NCBI GenBank assembly: GCA_032433595.1 | Contig: JASWJB010000326.1 | Coordinates: forward strand, 1 to 49,772 | Length of the DNA stretch: 49,772 nucleotides | Source: Conoideocrella luteorostrata | Taxonomy: Eukaryota > Ascomycota > Sordariomycetes > Hypocreales > Clavicipitaceae | Reading direction: 5' to 3' | In this document: piece after piece, positions 1 through 12,172 of the stretch | How positions within the stretch are numbered: the stretch's first letter is position 1 | How the letters are laid out: each line of letters begins with the position of its first letter | Notes under the pieces: generated by a model | Told to the model about the DNA's origin: nothing | The model's input: the letters and a program-made list of their open reading frames with translations, nothing else | The model's database searches: none | Position numbers and translations under genes: made by a program

Positions 1-429
1 CCAGCCGTCGATCGTGAAGTTTGGCAAGCACAATGCAGGGTTTCAAGCGGGGAGCGTCAACGGTTCCGTCAGTGGGTTGACATTTGGAGGAAAGTGATCT
101 GTTGTAAAGTTTCCTTGCGGCCATGGTGTGCCGAGAGAACAGATTAGTGCGAAGGGACGAGGATAGAGAGAAGCGAATGATACGAGGCATTTCGTGTCCA
201 GTTGTCCAAAATAACTACGGACTAGTTAGTCGTAAGCCAGATGTGGCCCTTGTTTAGGCAACAGCGATACTTAGACACTACATCCCCACCTGCGTGCACA
301 GCCACAGTGACGTCCAAACTTGACTGTCAGCTATTATCTTTATTTAAACAAATTGGGACATTCATTTCGCCTTTTACTGTAAGGCTTATAGCGGGTTTCT
401 GAAAGTATACCGAAGTAAATTGCACTAAT
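1..429. other. Intergenic, nothing recognised
   Basis: I see no conserved coding signal on either strand. Homology to the second DUF3435 copy begins only around position 430, so this stretch is the flank in which the 5' truncation of copy A lies. Confidence 0.5.
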
Positions 430-2388
430 ATATCATGCTAATTCAGTCTTACACAGCCTGTCGTCCAGCTGAGCTCGTGGACGGAACCAAGTCTAGAGGG
501 GTGAGAGACCCGATGCTTGACGACCCAGACGATAAGGATCCAAATTCCGAGACGTTCGCGGAATGCAATCGTACGGTTAGACTACCTATTGAGGCGCAGC
601 AGACACCGCTTAGTAAAACGGTTGTGCCCGAGGACTTAAGTATAACGTCTAAATTAGAGCCTAGCGATCTATTGTTTCCAGGCGGCGACGACACCAGCGA
701 CCCAGAAAACGACGCAGAGTGCAATCACGATGAAAGTGCCGAAAATTTCAGCAACAATGTCGAGATGTTTGGCATTGGGGCCACACTGCCACGAACGGGC
801 GGGGGTGGTACCGAGGAGGAGGACGGCGAAGCAATCCGGAGGCATAAAGCTCTGTGCTATGAGGACGTAGTACTCTGGATTGTTCAGGACCCCAATCAAG
901 GAGACCGAGATGTCTTGGCGATAGAAGTTTTTTTCTGATATCACAAAGGAGCTGACAGAAAGCCTAAGCCGTACGTTGATTCTGAAACGAGGTGTTTCCA
1001 TGGGTTCGCTAACATTATACAGCACTATTTTCTTATTCCGTGAAAATCCTTTGCCCATTCTTTGCCCTGTCAGTCATATACTAGCCCGCGCTATACGCGA
1101 TGATGCTATAGAGGTTGACGGGTTCAACCGCGCAGCTCCATTCTTCTCCAGTCACATCGGTAGAAGAGCGGTCAAGGTCCATTGGAAGCCTTCGGTCCTA
1201 AAAATGCCTCTCTTTCGAAGATCAATCCCAACTGCTGGTGGGTGGGTCAAGTCCGAGACGGAGCCGATGAAGTATTCGACGTATGCTTTCTACCTCGACA
1301 GAATAGGCTGCGACCTCGGTTCGGAAGAGAAATGGACGTCGTACTGTTTTCGCCGAGGCCACGCGAATGCTCTACTTGGAGTTGCTCCTGATTCCATCGT
1401 GGATCAGGTCATGAGACATGATCACCTTACTGGGTGTATGCAGAATGCATACCAGAACCATCGTATAGGGTTCAACACCCAGGACGCGTTCCTCGAAAGA
1501 GACCCGTCTGCTGACGGACTAACCAGAGCCTTTACGCATATGAGCATTAGATGCAATCCTGAAGTTCCAAAAGAGATTCCCAAAGCCGAACTAGACAAAC
1601 TGCCTGCTGATCCTGAATTCGTCGGCCTAAAGGACCAAGTTAGGCAAATGGCGACCCGCATGAGGCGGGAGTATGGTTTCATTAAGTATGCGCCGGACGT
1701 TGTGAAGGAAGAGTACCAACAGCTGCGGAGAGATCTCAAGAACACTAAAAAGGCTTTCAGGGCCGATATGACGAAAGTATATGAGGAAGCATGCCGCCGA
1801 CGCATTCACAACAAGGAGCTACAGAAACAGTTGAGCGGGATGACATTAGGCCCTGACCGTGGAGGAGAGCCTAACCTCGAGCCCCGGGTGCAACATCAAC
1901 TAGGGGAGCGAACACAGTTACAAGCCATCCTAAGCGACTTCAGGCAAGACCTAGGCTCTAAGGATCTCGCAGAGCGCAAGATCCAAGCCGTTGACCTCAT
2001 GGTCCTTCTCGCATCTCGTCGCGAGGTGCATCCTCTCCCGCAATCGTCATGCCCATCACCACTGTCGTATGGAAGCTGTGTTCGTCAGAGTCGCCCCGAA
2101 AACGCGCCCCTTAAGAGTGAGGAAATACCACTTTTGCTCGGCAAAACACAGTGCATATATTGCGTCGGCGAAGAACAGCTCCCGCTCAATGCACGCATGC
2201 GCTCATTCAAGCGTGTATCTCACATGATGGATCATGTGGAGAACGTGCACCTGAAACGTGAGTCTAGCGGAAGAACATTTATTTGTCGCCACCCTCAATG
2301 CAAGCATTTGGGCGATTTTCTAGATAGTTTGACTACTTTTAAGGGCCATGTAAGACGAGTGCATGGCGTAAAGCTTCGGGCTAACTAA
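430..2388 (+). pseudogene. DUF3435 / C2H2-finger protein, 5'-truncated copy A
   Basis: Relic of a fungal DUF3435 (FluG-domain-like, tyrosine-recombinase-related) protein with a C-terminal zinc-finger pair. Coding matter runs 435-970 and 1023-2388. The intron 971-1022 (GTACGT, branch GCTAAC, ACAG) joins KPKP to TIFLFREN exactly as in copy B. Visible landmarks are TACRPAELVDG (box I arginine), SYCFRRGHA (a Y-x-x-R arrangement) and GCMQNAYQN, followed by a coiled region and two C2H2-like fingers (CIYC...H and CRHPQC...H) near the end. It is broken in two ways. The N-terminal ~200 codons present in copy B are absent. An in-frame TGA at 936-938 stands where copy B has AGA (Arg), consistent with a CGA to TGA change. 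The 3' half is open and, unlike copy B, keeps frame through KIQAVDLM. The remnant is not expected to give an active recombinase. Confidence 0.85.
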
Positions 2389-2934
2389 TCAGAGTAGATA
2401 TAATGGCGCTACTCTCTTCTCCTTATGTATGAACTTAGACAATCGCCAATAGAGATTTGTATGTTCTAGTGGTAGATCGCTATGTGCAAGCATGATGATT
2501 TGAGCCATTACATGTATTTCAGGCTCGTCGACCATACAGACCTACTCTATCATCTTTCTATGACACTAACATAAGTTTGCTCAGCCGTTACTGCATCTTA
2601 GTGCCCAATGGTTCAACTTCGAGGCGAAAAAGTGGCTACCACCAACAGCGGACTGAAAACCGTCAAATATGTCTGTAGCCGTCCGTTTCCACGAGGAACT
2701 TGAAGCGGGTAACTCGCCATAGCGAGATTCCGCTCATTCATTGGTCAGTAAAGCCTGGAACCTCTCGGAGGACCTGAATTGTGACTCCAATCTATATTAG
2801 CCTGATACAATTGAACCTATCGTTGGAATGTTGCTTCTGTCTCTAGAAATCTAACAGTCGCTCGCACGATGTTGACCGTCAACTAGGATTGAAGGATTTT
2901 CTCTGGAAAGAAGGTCTAGAACCCTGTCCTGGCC
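2389..2934. other. Intergenic between DUF3435 copy A and the NLR 3' end
   Basis: No gene seen. It should contain the convergent 3' ends of copy A (plus) and the NLR gene (minus). An alternative NLR stop, in the frame restored by ignoring a 17-nt insertion, lies at 2935-2937. Confidence 0.4.
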
Positions 2935-2966
2935 CTAAGTTGCGGCTGCAAACATCATTGTCTCCA

Positions 2967-5900
2967 CTATCTCTGAAGTTGAGGCTGTAGTCTCTTCCGC
3001 ACGTTGCTTAAAGGAGGGTGCCAGTATTTTATGGCTGTCCTTCTCATTGCCCGCCGCCGTTTCAACAACCTTATTCGTGATCGTGATCTCATCGCCACGC
3101 TGGTCTCGCTACCTCGCCGCTCCAGAAGCAACGCCATTACCTCCTCACCGCTAATCCCATTCTTTGCCGCTGCTTCCACCACCTTATCTGTAATCGTGAT
3201 CTCGTCGCCTCGCCGATCCAGAAGCAGCGACATTACCTTCTTACCGCTATTCCAATTCCCTGCCGCTGCTTCCACCACCTCATCTGTAATCGTGATGTCG
3301 TCGCCTCGCCGATCTAGAAGCAGCGCCATTACCTCCTTACCCCAAAACCTATTCTCTGCCGCGGCCCTCACTACCTCATCCGTAATCGTAATCTCGCTGC
3401 CTCGCTGATCTAGAAGCAGCGTTATTACTTCCTCATTATTCCCTGCCGCGGCCCTCACCACCTTGTCCGTAATCGTAACCTCGCTGCCTCGCCGATCCAG
3501 AAGCATTGCTATTATCGCCTTACCGCTGAAACAGTTCCCTGCCGCGGCCCTAACTACCTTGTCCGTAATCGTAATCTCGCTGCCTCGCCGATCCAGAAGC
3601 AGTACCATTACCTTCTTACCGCTATTCCAATTCCCTGCGGCAGCCTGCACCACCTTGTCCGTAATCATGATCTTATTGCCTCGCCGCTTCAGAAGGAGCG
3701 CCATTACCTCCTCGCCGCTATAACTATTCCCTGCCGCTGCTTCCACTACCTCATTTGTAATCGTGATCTTGTTGCCTCGCTGCTCCAGAAGCAGCGCCAT
3801 AACTTTCTCGTTAAATTGTTTAGCAATAGCGGTGATCACTGTATCCGCAATTGTGATCTCGTTGCCTCGCCGATCCAGAAGCAGCGCTATTATCTCCTCG
3901 CCGCTGTCCCAATTCACTGCCGCGGCCTGCACCACCTTATCCGTAATCGTGATCTCATCGCCTCGCCGCTTCAGAAGGAGCGACATTACCTCCTCGCCGC
4001 TATCACTATTCCCTGCCGCTGCTTCTACCACCTCATCTGTAATCGTGATCTCGTCGCCTCGCCGATCCAGAAGCAGCGACATTACCTCCTCGCCGCTATC
4101 ACTATTCCCTGCCGCTACTTCTACCACCTCATCTGTAATCGTGATCTCGTCGCCTCGCCGATCCAGAAGCAGCGACATTACCTCCTTACCACTGTTCTCA
4201 TTCTCTGCCGCGGCCTGCACCACCTCATCTGTAATCGTGATCTTGTCGCCTCGCCGATCCAGAAGCAGCGCCATAACTTTCTCGTTAAATTGTTTTGCAA
4301 TAGTGGTGACCACCTCATCCGAAATTGTCATCTCGTTGCCTCGCCGCTCCAGAAGCAGCGCTATTACCTCCTTGCCGCTGTCCTTGTTCCCTACCGCGGC
4401 CCTCACCACCTTATCCGTAATCGTGATCTCATCGCCTCGCCGCTTCAGAAGCAGCGCCATTACCTCCTCGCCGCTTTCACTATTCCCTGCCGCTGCTTCC
4501 ACCACCTCATCTGTAATCGCGATCTCGTCGCCTCGCCGATCCAGAAGCAGCGACATTACCTCCTTGCCGCTATTCTCATTCCCTGCCGCGGCCTGCACCA
4601 CCTCATCTGTAATCGTGATCTCGTCGCCTCGCCGATCTAGAAGCAGCGCTATTACCCGGCCGCTGTTCCAATTCCCGGCCGCAGCCTGCACCACCTTGTC
4701 CGTAATCGTGATCTCGCTGCCTCGCCGATCTAGAAGCAGCGCTATTACTTCCTCATTATTTCTTGCCGCGGTCCTCACCAACTCGTCCGTAATCGTGATC
4801 TCGTCGCCTCGCCGATCCAGAAGCATTGCTATTACCGCCTTACCGCTATTCCAATTCCCTGCCGCGGCCCTCACTACCTTGTCCGTAATCGTGATCTCGC
4901 TGCCTCGCCGATCTAGAAGCAGCGCTATTACTTCCTCATTATTCCTTGCCGCGGCCCTCACCACCTTGTCCGTAATCGTGATCTCGCTGCCTCGCCGATC
5001 CAGAAGCATTGCCATTACCTCCTTACCGCTATTCCGATTCCCTGCCGCTGCTTCCACTACCTCATCGGTAATCGTGATCTTGTCGCCTTGCCGATCCAGA
5101 AGCAGCGCCATAACTTTCTCGCTAAGTTGTTTAGCAATAGTGGTGACCACCTCATCCGCAATTGTGATCTCGTTGCCTCGCCGATCCAGAAGCAGCGCTA
5201 TTATCTCCTCGCCGCTGTTCCAATTCCCCGCCGCTGCGTCCATCACCTCATCTGTAATAGTGATCTCGTCGCCTCGCCGATCCAGAAGCAGCGATATTAC
5301 CTCCTCGCCGCTTTCACTATTCCCTGCCGCTGCTTCTACCACCTCATCTGTAATCGCGATCTCGTCGCCTCGCCGATCCAGAAGCAGGGCCATTACCTCC
5401 TTGCCGCTGTTCTCATTCCCTACCGCGGCCTGCAACACCTCATCTGTAATCGTGATCTCGTCGCCTCGCCGATCTAGAAGCAGCGCTATTACCCCGCCGC
5501 TGTTCCAACTCCCAGCCGCGGCCTTCACCACCTTATCCGTAATCGTGATCTCGCTGCCTCGCCGATCCAGAAGCAGCGACATTACCTCCTTGCCGCTATT
5601 CTCATTCCCTGCCGCGGCCTGCACCACCTCATCTGTAATCGTGATCTCGTCGCCTCGCCGATCCAGAAGCATTGCCATTACCTCCTTACCGCTATCCCGA
5701 TTCCCTGCCGCGGCCCTCACTACCTTGTCCGTAATCGTGATCTCGCTGCCTCGCCGATCTAGAAGCAGCGCTATTACTTGCTCATTATTCCTTGCCGCGG
5801 CCCTCATCACTTTATCCGTAATCGTGATATTATTGCCTCGCCGATCCAGAAGCAGTGCCATGACCTCCTTACCGCTGTTCTCATTCCCTGCCGCGGCCTG

Positions 5901-8900
5901 CACCACCTTGTCCGTAATCATAATCTCGCTGCCTCGCCGATCTAGAAGCAGCGCTATTACTTCCTTACTATTCCTTGCCGCGGCCCTCACCACTTTATCT
6001 GTAATCGTGATCTCATCGCCTCGCCGATCCAGAAGCAGCGCCATAACGTCCTCACCGCTGTACCTATTCCCTGCCGCGGCTTGCACCACCTTATCCGTAA
6101 TCGTTATCTCGCTGCCTCGCCGATCTAGAAGCAGCGCTATTACTTCCTTATTATTTCCTGCCGCGGCCCTCACCACCTTATCCGTAATCGTGATCTTGTC
6201 GCCTTGCCGATCCAGAAGCAGCGCTATTAATTCCTCGCCGCTATCACTATTCCCTGCCGCGGCCACTATTACATGCTGTTTTATCGTCGCCCCATGGTCC
6301 AAGAAAATAGGCACAATATTTGGATGTTTTGACATAGCAGCATGTTCGAGAGGCGTCCAGCCATGCTCATCCACATCGTGGATCAATGCTTTTGCATTAT
6401 ACTGCTGATCCTCCAGGTGGAAAACATGGTTCGCTATGGTAGGAATTCCCCATCTTGCAGCTATATGCAATATAGAAAATCGCTTCGGAAGTGGGTTATA
6501 AGTGGGAATTCGACGATGATTTTTTAGCCAGAAGTCCCGACATGGAGAAACAATATCGAAAAACTCTAGTTGCGAAGCTATTACATCGAATTCTGGTTGC
6601 GCCATGCGTGCATGGTTGGGCCACTCCAGAGTCGCGTACTCTGAGAAATAATGGTGTTTCGGCTCTCCATTGTGAAAATCCTGGATGAGGCAATCGATAC
6701 ATCGATAGGCGAGGCGAGCATGTGCTTTGAATTCGCTAAAACCTGTACCTTCACTAACCTGGGAGAGAAAATCTTTGACCGACTGATGCAATAAGAGGAC
6801 TTTTCTGTCCTGAATCACAACCATAAGGCGACAAGATTCAATGTCGTCGCGCATGAACCGCATCCGTGTCTCTAAATCATCTTCATCTAAATAAAGCCGG
6901 GAAGCTTCAGAGAGCTCAAGTAAATTTAAAGGCCGCTGAGACACGGCAACTAGGCTCAGAATCAATCGAATCGTGTCCCTTGTCGGCTCTCGTTCAAGAG
7001 CTAGGACAAAAAGCTTTTCGTAGAGCGAATGTAGGCCGCTTGGCATTGCCTTCAACTGAGAGACTGCGTTCTTCGAGGGGATATTTTCGAGCTCCTGGCA
7101 TACTATGCCGACCCAGAGGAACGTTCCCTCCGCTCTGCATCTTAGGATATCACTGACCTCGCGTTTGACCTTGTCTGTGTACTTTTTTCTCTTGGTTAGC
7201 TCGGCCACCTTTTCCTCAATACATAGATTAATGTCGTGCATTGCTTCCGGAAAGGCCGCCAGGTCCTTGTTCACGAAGGTGTCTAGGAATTCGCCAATCT
7301 CTGGATATGGGCGACTGGTAATCAATATGCACACATTTGGCGGGGCATCAGGACCCTGAAAGGTCTTTTGTAATTGCTGAAGCAGCATTTTTTGCGATTC
7401 TTCATCGCATTCGTCTAGCGCATCGATGATGCAGTATTTTCGACCGGTGTTGTCGTCCGCTGCCGCCAAGATGAATATCGTCCAGAGGGTGTCGAATGAT
7501 TCGAACAGCTTCGCTTTTTGTTCGTGGTATTTTGGCAGGACATAGCTATAAAGCCGAGGGTGCTGCTTGAGGAGTTGGAGGAGAAGCCCTCTGATGATCG
7601 ATGTGGCTGTCTTGCGCGTGTCGAATGCCGAGTCGCAGAAAAAATACGCCAGCGTTTCCCCGTCCGCGGCAGAAAACCTATTCGACAGCTCATCAGTAAG
7701 AAAAATTGCCAGCGTAGATTTACCCGTTCCAGGATTCCCGTGGAGCCACAAAACACCACCACCGGTTGTTTGGCTGCCGGAGAACTTCGTCTGGCCCGCG
7801 TTGAGCCAAGCATTGAGGTCTTCTGTGTCGAGGATCCACTCGCAGGTGCCAGCGACACGATCGCCTTTCTTGCGTCGCAAGGCCTGTTTGTCCTCGAACG
7901 GGTCGGTCACGAAAAGGTCGGAGAGACAGGCCACAGCCTCGAGACTAAGATTCAGCGCAGCTTGAGTCGGCTGTTAGCGAGGTTCACCAAACAAGGGAAA
8001 TGGCAAAGCGCCTAGGGTGGGGGCAAGTGAGTATACACCCTTCTCATCGCGCGCCGAACAAGGTCGTTCGCTTAAGAGCGGCTTGTAGGGCTAACGTGTA
8101 ATCGCGAATGAGGGATATAGTGAGTTTATAGTGATTTTCAATGCAAGTGCCAGTCGTTGGCTAGCGTAAGGTCTAATCAATACGCACAGTCGGTTGCTAT
8201 AGCACGCTGGGCAACAAGTTGCAATTTCACTTTGACCTTGTCGTACTCATGATCGTGACGCCCATATTTAACCATTTCGGAATGCGAGCGGGCGATGGCA
8301 GACTGGTGCTGGGAGTCATACTCCGACGCGCGACAGTGAGTAGCAGAGGCCTTCGTCACAAGAACTGTCCGTGGACCATCCATGGTGAGCTTCCCGCTTT
8401 GGTCCTGTGGCGTCTTAGTAAGGCGATTTTTCGAGGTGGGGGGATATTAACACACCTGCCGTAAAGTAGACGACTCTTCAGTCTCGAAAAAACAGAAAGT
8501 CTCAACTTTTGGGTGTAGATCCAGTAGCCTGTTGAAGTCCCGTCGCAGGTCAGTGAGCACCGAGGAGTTTTTGCTTCCAAGAGAGTCGATCAATGAGCGA
8601 TTTAAATTGTCCCCAACCACACGCCTCAAGGCATCGATCTCCATGCCGTCATGTGGAACCCCAAGAAAGATGATACCACACACTGCTCTAGCAAGGCACT
8701 CGTACTCCCTCTGGTTCTTTGGAGCTGATGACAGTAATGAAACCAAAGCCTGTCGGGCAGTTTAGATCCCGCGAGCCAAAGCAGACTAGTGACACTCACC
8801 TTTTTGATAATGAGCCCTCCGAGGCTGTGGCCAATCAAGACGATTGGTCTCGGCGTGGCTGCCAGGTGAAGAATGCTATCACGAAACGATGTAGAAATAT

Positions 8901-9596
8901 CCTCCAACTCTTGCATGCTGTGGCTTGCTGCAAGATGCGAACTATGACCATAAGTCATGATCCGAGCCATCGGTCGCTTCGTTTTTGGATCGAGGAGATC
9001 ACGCGGTAGAGAGTCTCGAAGCCACATGTGGTCTCCATCCCGTTCCTTGAAAGAGCCAAAAGCATGCCCTCCCAGGCCTGATACTGCGATCAAACTGATG
9101 ATAATAAGTAATAGTCTGATTTCGCTGAGGGGCCGTTAACTTACTCTACTTTAGGGTGGTCCGGAGCATTGAGGGTGGTTATGCCCAGGAAGTCTTGGTC
9201 AATTGTCAGGTATTCTCCAAGCGAAGCGTTGATCGAAATCCGCTGTGGATAGTCTCTCGGAAACGTTGCCGTGCCGGTGCGAGTCCTGCCGTCGATTTCG
9301 GTGGCAAGGGATTCAACGTGGGCAGATGTGCCGATACAAGTCGCCAAGTCGTCTTCGTTCCAGTCGAGAGGCACACCGCGGATCCGACATGTGAGGTAAT
9401 CCTTCGTCACTTTGGCAGATGACTCCGGGCCCGCGTGCTGGTCGCTACGAGACAAGCGGCCTTCTCCCGATCCGGCGCGAAATTTCGCCTCCAGAAGCTT
9501 GTTCTTCTTGGTTGACCAGTGGTGGGTCGCGACGAAAGTGAGGATGACGACAAACGCCGTAACTGCTATATGCATCACGTCGAACATGGCGCCCAT
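2967..9596 (-). CDS. NLR-type receptor: SesB-like hydrolase - NACHT - ankyrin-like repeats
   Basis: Likely STAND NTPase of the fungal NLR class. Exons on the minus strand are 9596-9145, 9094-8800, 8749-8456, 8404 to about 8180-8240 (donor unresolved) and 7970-2967. Introns 1-3 are 50-51 nt GT-AG and restore frame as VDLIAVSG, IIKKALVSLL and RQDQSGK. Exon 1 starts with a hydrophobic helix (about residues 7-23). Exons 2-3 encode an alpha/beta-hydrolase with a GHSLGG nucleophile elbow and FLGVPHDG. Exon 5 carries a NACHT domain with Walker A GNPGTGKST and Walker B CIIDALDEC, a helical stretch, one or two ankyrin-like units (LHIAARWG, GWTPLEHAA), then about 34 repeats. Intron 4 is unusually long (roughly 210-270 nt). 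The last 35-40 codons are out of frame because of an insertion at 3097-3113. In known fungal NLRs the N-terminal hydrolase is the effector and the repeats sense ligand; here that is inference. Confidence 0.88.
3030..6275 (-). repeat. ~34 tandem ~85-100 bp repeats in the NLR C-terminus
   Basis: Each unit codes for a variant of EVMALLLDRRGDEITITDEV followed by V-x-AAAGN and a spacer of about 3-8 residues. Two core types recur, RRGDE and RRGSE, along with long (NxxSGKE) and short (NNEE) linkers, giving ~28 and ~32 aa units. A few units are divergent (QLSEKVMALLLD, QFNEKVMALLLE). The unit resembles a degenerate ankyrin hairpin that has lost the usual TPLH signature. High DNA identity between units points to unequal exchange or gene conversion. 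The repeat also creates a long spurious open frame on the plus strand. Confidence 0.92.
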
Positions 9597-11973
9597 AGTT
9601 TCAGGTGGGGTCAGTTAAGATTCTGCAGATAAGGTCTAGGATCCAAAGCGGACTAAAAAATTTGCATCTCATACAAGACCACAGATAATCGCACCACTTT
9701 GAACCATCAATACCATAACTCGTAGCAAGAAGAGAAACGGAGGATGAAAAATGCTAAAAAAAGAAAAGAAAAAAAAACTTGGGCAGAGGAGGCTGCATGC
9801 TGTCCTGCATCTTGGTGGGGGCGGCAGCCAGAGTTCACCGTGGCACGTGAGACTCCTCCCTGAGACCACCTATTAATAACTGAGGCCTGGGCAATGCAGC
9901 ATCGGCATCACGCCCGAAGCTGCAGTCATACCTTGGAATTGCGCCGCAGATGTGGATAATCATGTTGGTCTCCACCGATATCGTCCCGCCCAATGTTGAG
10001 GATGAGAGCCCGGTCGCTTGAAAGCATTGTCTTTACTCTCATTTGAGCTAACGAGGAATGCCCGCGCACACCATTATGGTTAATATCTTGAACGCGGGTC
10101 CTCCCGTCGCAATTATTTAACCAAAGACTAGTGCTTTGCGAGCCAGTAATATTTCCAAACTCAGCAGGAGCGTTGTAGTGGACCATAAAGGTGAAGAGAA
10201 TAACTGGTGATGCAGGGATTACCTACTTTTGACGAGGACTCGAAGGTGTATTTATTCAACACTAACCGAGGCTCACTCTGTCCACGAGGGCTTGGAATAT
10301 GAAGCTTCCTAGCCCTGCCTGTCACTAATCCGCTTTCTTGGTCAAGCAATGAATTCCTGTTAGGCAGGCTCTAAGAACAGTGAAACCTGCACATCAAGCC
10401 TGGCTGCCATAGCCTTCGTGAAGAGTACATAAGGCTATATCAGTCAGGTGTGAGAGGCTGTATTGATCAACTTCAATCGGCCCCAAGCGCTAAGGCGCAG
10501 TTAAACGAGCATCTCTCGCCAAGTAAACTCGTTTTCATGCAAATATGCCAGCGCTGTTCGTTCTGTCAAAGGTGTGGCCTTGTTAAATGGCGGTCGAGGG
10601 GCGCCATCATATTGGTGCTTTGAACCGGCGGTGACTGCTCTTTCCAAGGCAGGGTCCTGCTTGTGGGTGATGAGTCGGGTCCTCGCGTTCGTGCATCCCA
10701 TCACCGGCGTGTTCGCGTGAGCAAACCCGTGAATAGACTCGTCTGTTCTCAGTCTCAAGCCCTTGAACCCGAGCATATCAGGCGCCGACGAGTCGCGACA
10801 GACACGACCACGACCACGACCAGCTCTTGCCAGCTTCCAAGTCCTCCTGCATCTAAGCAACATAAGTGTAGAGTTCGGTTGAGAATAGTAAGCTGCTTGC
10901 GACGATTACGAATGCAAGACACCGCCGAATGCATTCGTCTTGCACATAGAAGCGACACCACTACAGCGGTTAGTTCCTAGTGCGCCTAGTTGAGTCGGCT
11001 GTGTTTACTAATAGTCAAGTGAACAGTGCTGAATGCGCGGCGGGTAACGATTTAACGACTAAACGACCAAGCAATGTGCTCGGGACCTCTCCCGCAGATC
11101 TAGCTAGGACCTTTTTACAGCATGCCGCGCTTGCCTCGTATTAGAACGACGCGTGTGGTCAGATCCAGCACCACCACCGGAACGAACAACAATGGTATCC
11201 CGCAAGCGAGAACACTCTGTTAAAGGATTACTTCCCCGTGCAGGGAACGCAATAGAAGCCTAAGTAGGACTAGCTTTTCACGTATTGTTACGCTTCTGCA
11301 CCCCATGCGCAGGGCTGCGATTGCGCGGTGGTCTTACCTGCAGCTAAGGTTTGTCACGATAAACGCAGGACCAATAGATGAGATGAAATACGAGCGATGT
11401 GATCGATCACCCGTTTTATATCACAAGGTCCACTCGCCGGCTACAACTTTTGCCGTGGGTCTGAAGTATTACACAAGAGGTAGAAGGTTAGAGCATTGCG
11501 CCACTAGTTATGCACCGTGGGTTCTGGGTTGCGGAGTGACCCATGCTACGGTCCGCTCAGACAAGCCCGGTGGCCCGCCTACAGCCAGGACCTCTGCACA
11601 CTGCGACTCGATCTGATCTTGCATCTGGTCGACATTCTTGGCAGCGATGTCAGGCTAATGGTACCTAATGGATTATACTGGCTGGATAGTCTTGTAACAC
11701 CATATTTCTTCCATTTGCACCGTGTTCCGTCATTTGGACAACAGCATGAGATTATTTGACTAGTCAGTGTTACAATGTATTTAATATAAAATTGTAGACA
11801 TTAAAACTAGTGGTGCTCGAGTTGTCGGAATTGTCGCTAAGTGAACATTAATATTTAAATGATTAGTGTTTATTTCTGGAGGCTGCCTGGACAAACTAGT
11901 CAGTGGTAAGCATTGTAGATTGACTAGGAAGGGAGGAAATTCGACCCCAGAGCCTCCTACCATTACGGACGAT
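9597..11973. other. Gene-poor stretch upstream of the NLR
   Basis: No coding region that I can support. The first few hundred bases should hold the NLR promoter and 5' leader; the first ATG used there (9596) is followed by a second in-frame ATG four codons later. Minus-strand open frames at 10501-10863 and plus-strand frames at 11305-11759 have no recognisable domain or splice context. Confidence 0.4.
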
Positions 11974-12172
11974 TGTAGCGCTACGGGAGCGTGTAGCACT
12001 GCACGCCACTTATTTGCATTTCAGTTATAATGGAAACAGGCTGTAGTGCTACTCATTTCCCAGCATTACAGCTCTGTAATACTACGAATCTCTACCACTA
12101 CAAGCGGTTGCTCTGATGACCCACTTATAACTGCTCTGTAGTCCTATCGTAGACACTTTCTAGCACTACAAA
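11974..12172. repeat. Cluster of TGTAG-NN-CTACA palindromes
   Basis: Within about 200 bp there is a perfect palindrome GTAGCGCTAC (11975-11984). It is followed by several degenerate relatives: GTGTAGCACT, CTGTAGTGCTAC, CTGTAATACTAC, CACTACA and CTAGCACTACA. The same core recurs in the minisatellite of the inverted repeats near 32.7 and 43.0 kb. No gene is seen here. Confidence 0.6.

Noticed and set aside
976..1022. Apparent N-terminus MILKRGVSMG of the long downstream frame of DUF3435 copy A
   Set aside because: It is translated intron. Splicing 971-1022 rejoins the conserved KPKP-TIFLFREN text.
3030..6275. Tandem repeat array considered as a CRISPR array
   Set aside because: Repeats are contiguous and protein-coding, with no unique spacers, in a eukaryotic gene.
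3763..6408. 881-codon open frame on the plus strand through the NLR repeat array, plus shorter ones at 3004, 3463, 3816 and 5088
   Set aside because: It is the antisense of the repeats. Its own repetitive Ser/Arg/Ile text (SPRRSRSS) follows from the codons of the real minus-strand frame, which has NACHT context and spliced upstream exons.
7518..8015. Plus-strand frames over the NACHT exon (also 6866-7359)
   Set aside because: Antisense shadows of the conserved NACHT coding sequence, with no family signal of their own.
11305..11759. Two overlapping plus-strand frames of about 80-100 codons
   Set aside because: No family resemblance, no introns, composition typical of chance frames.
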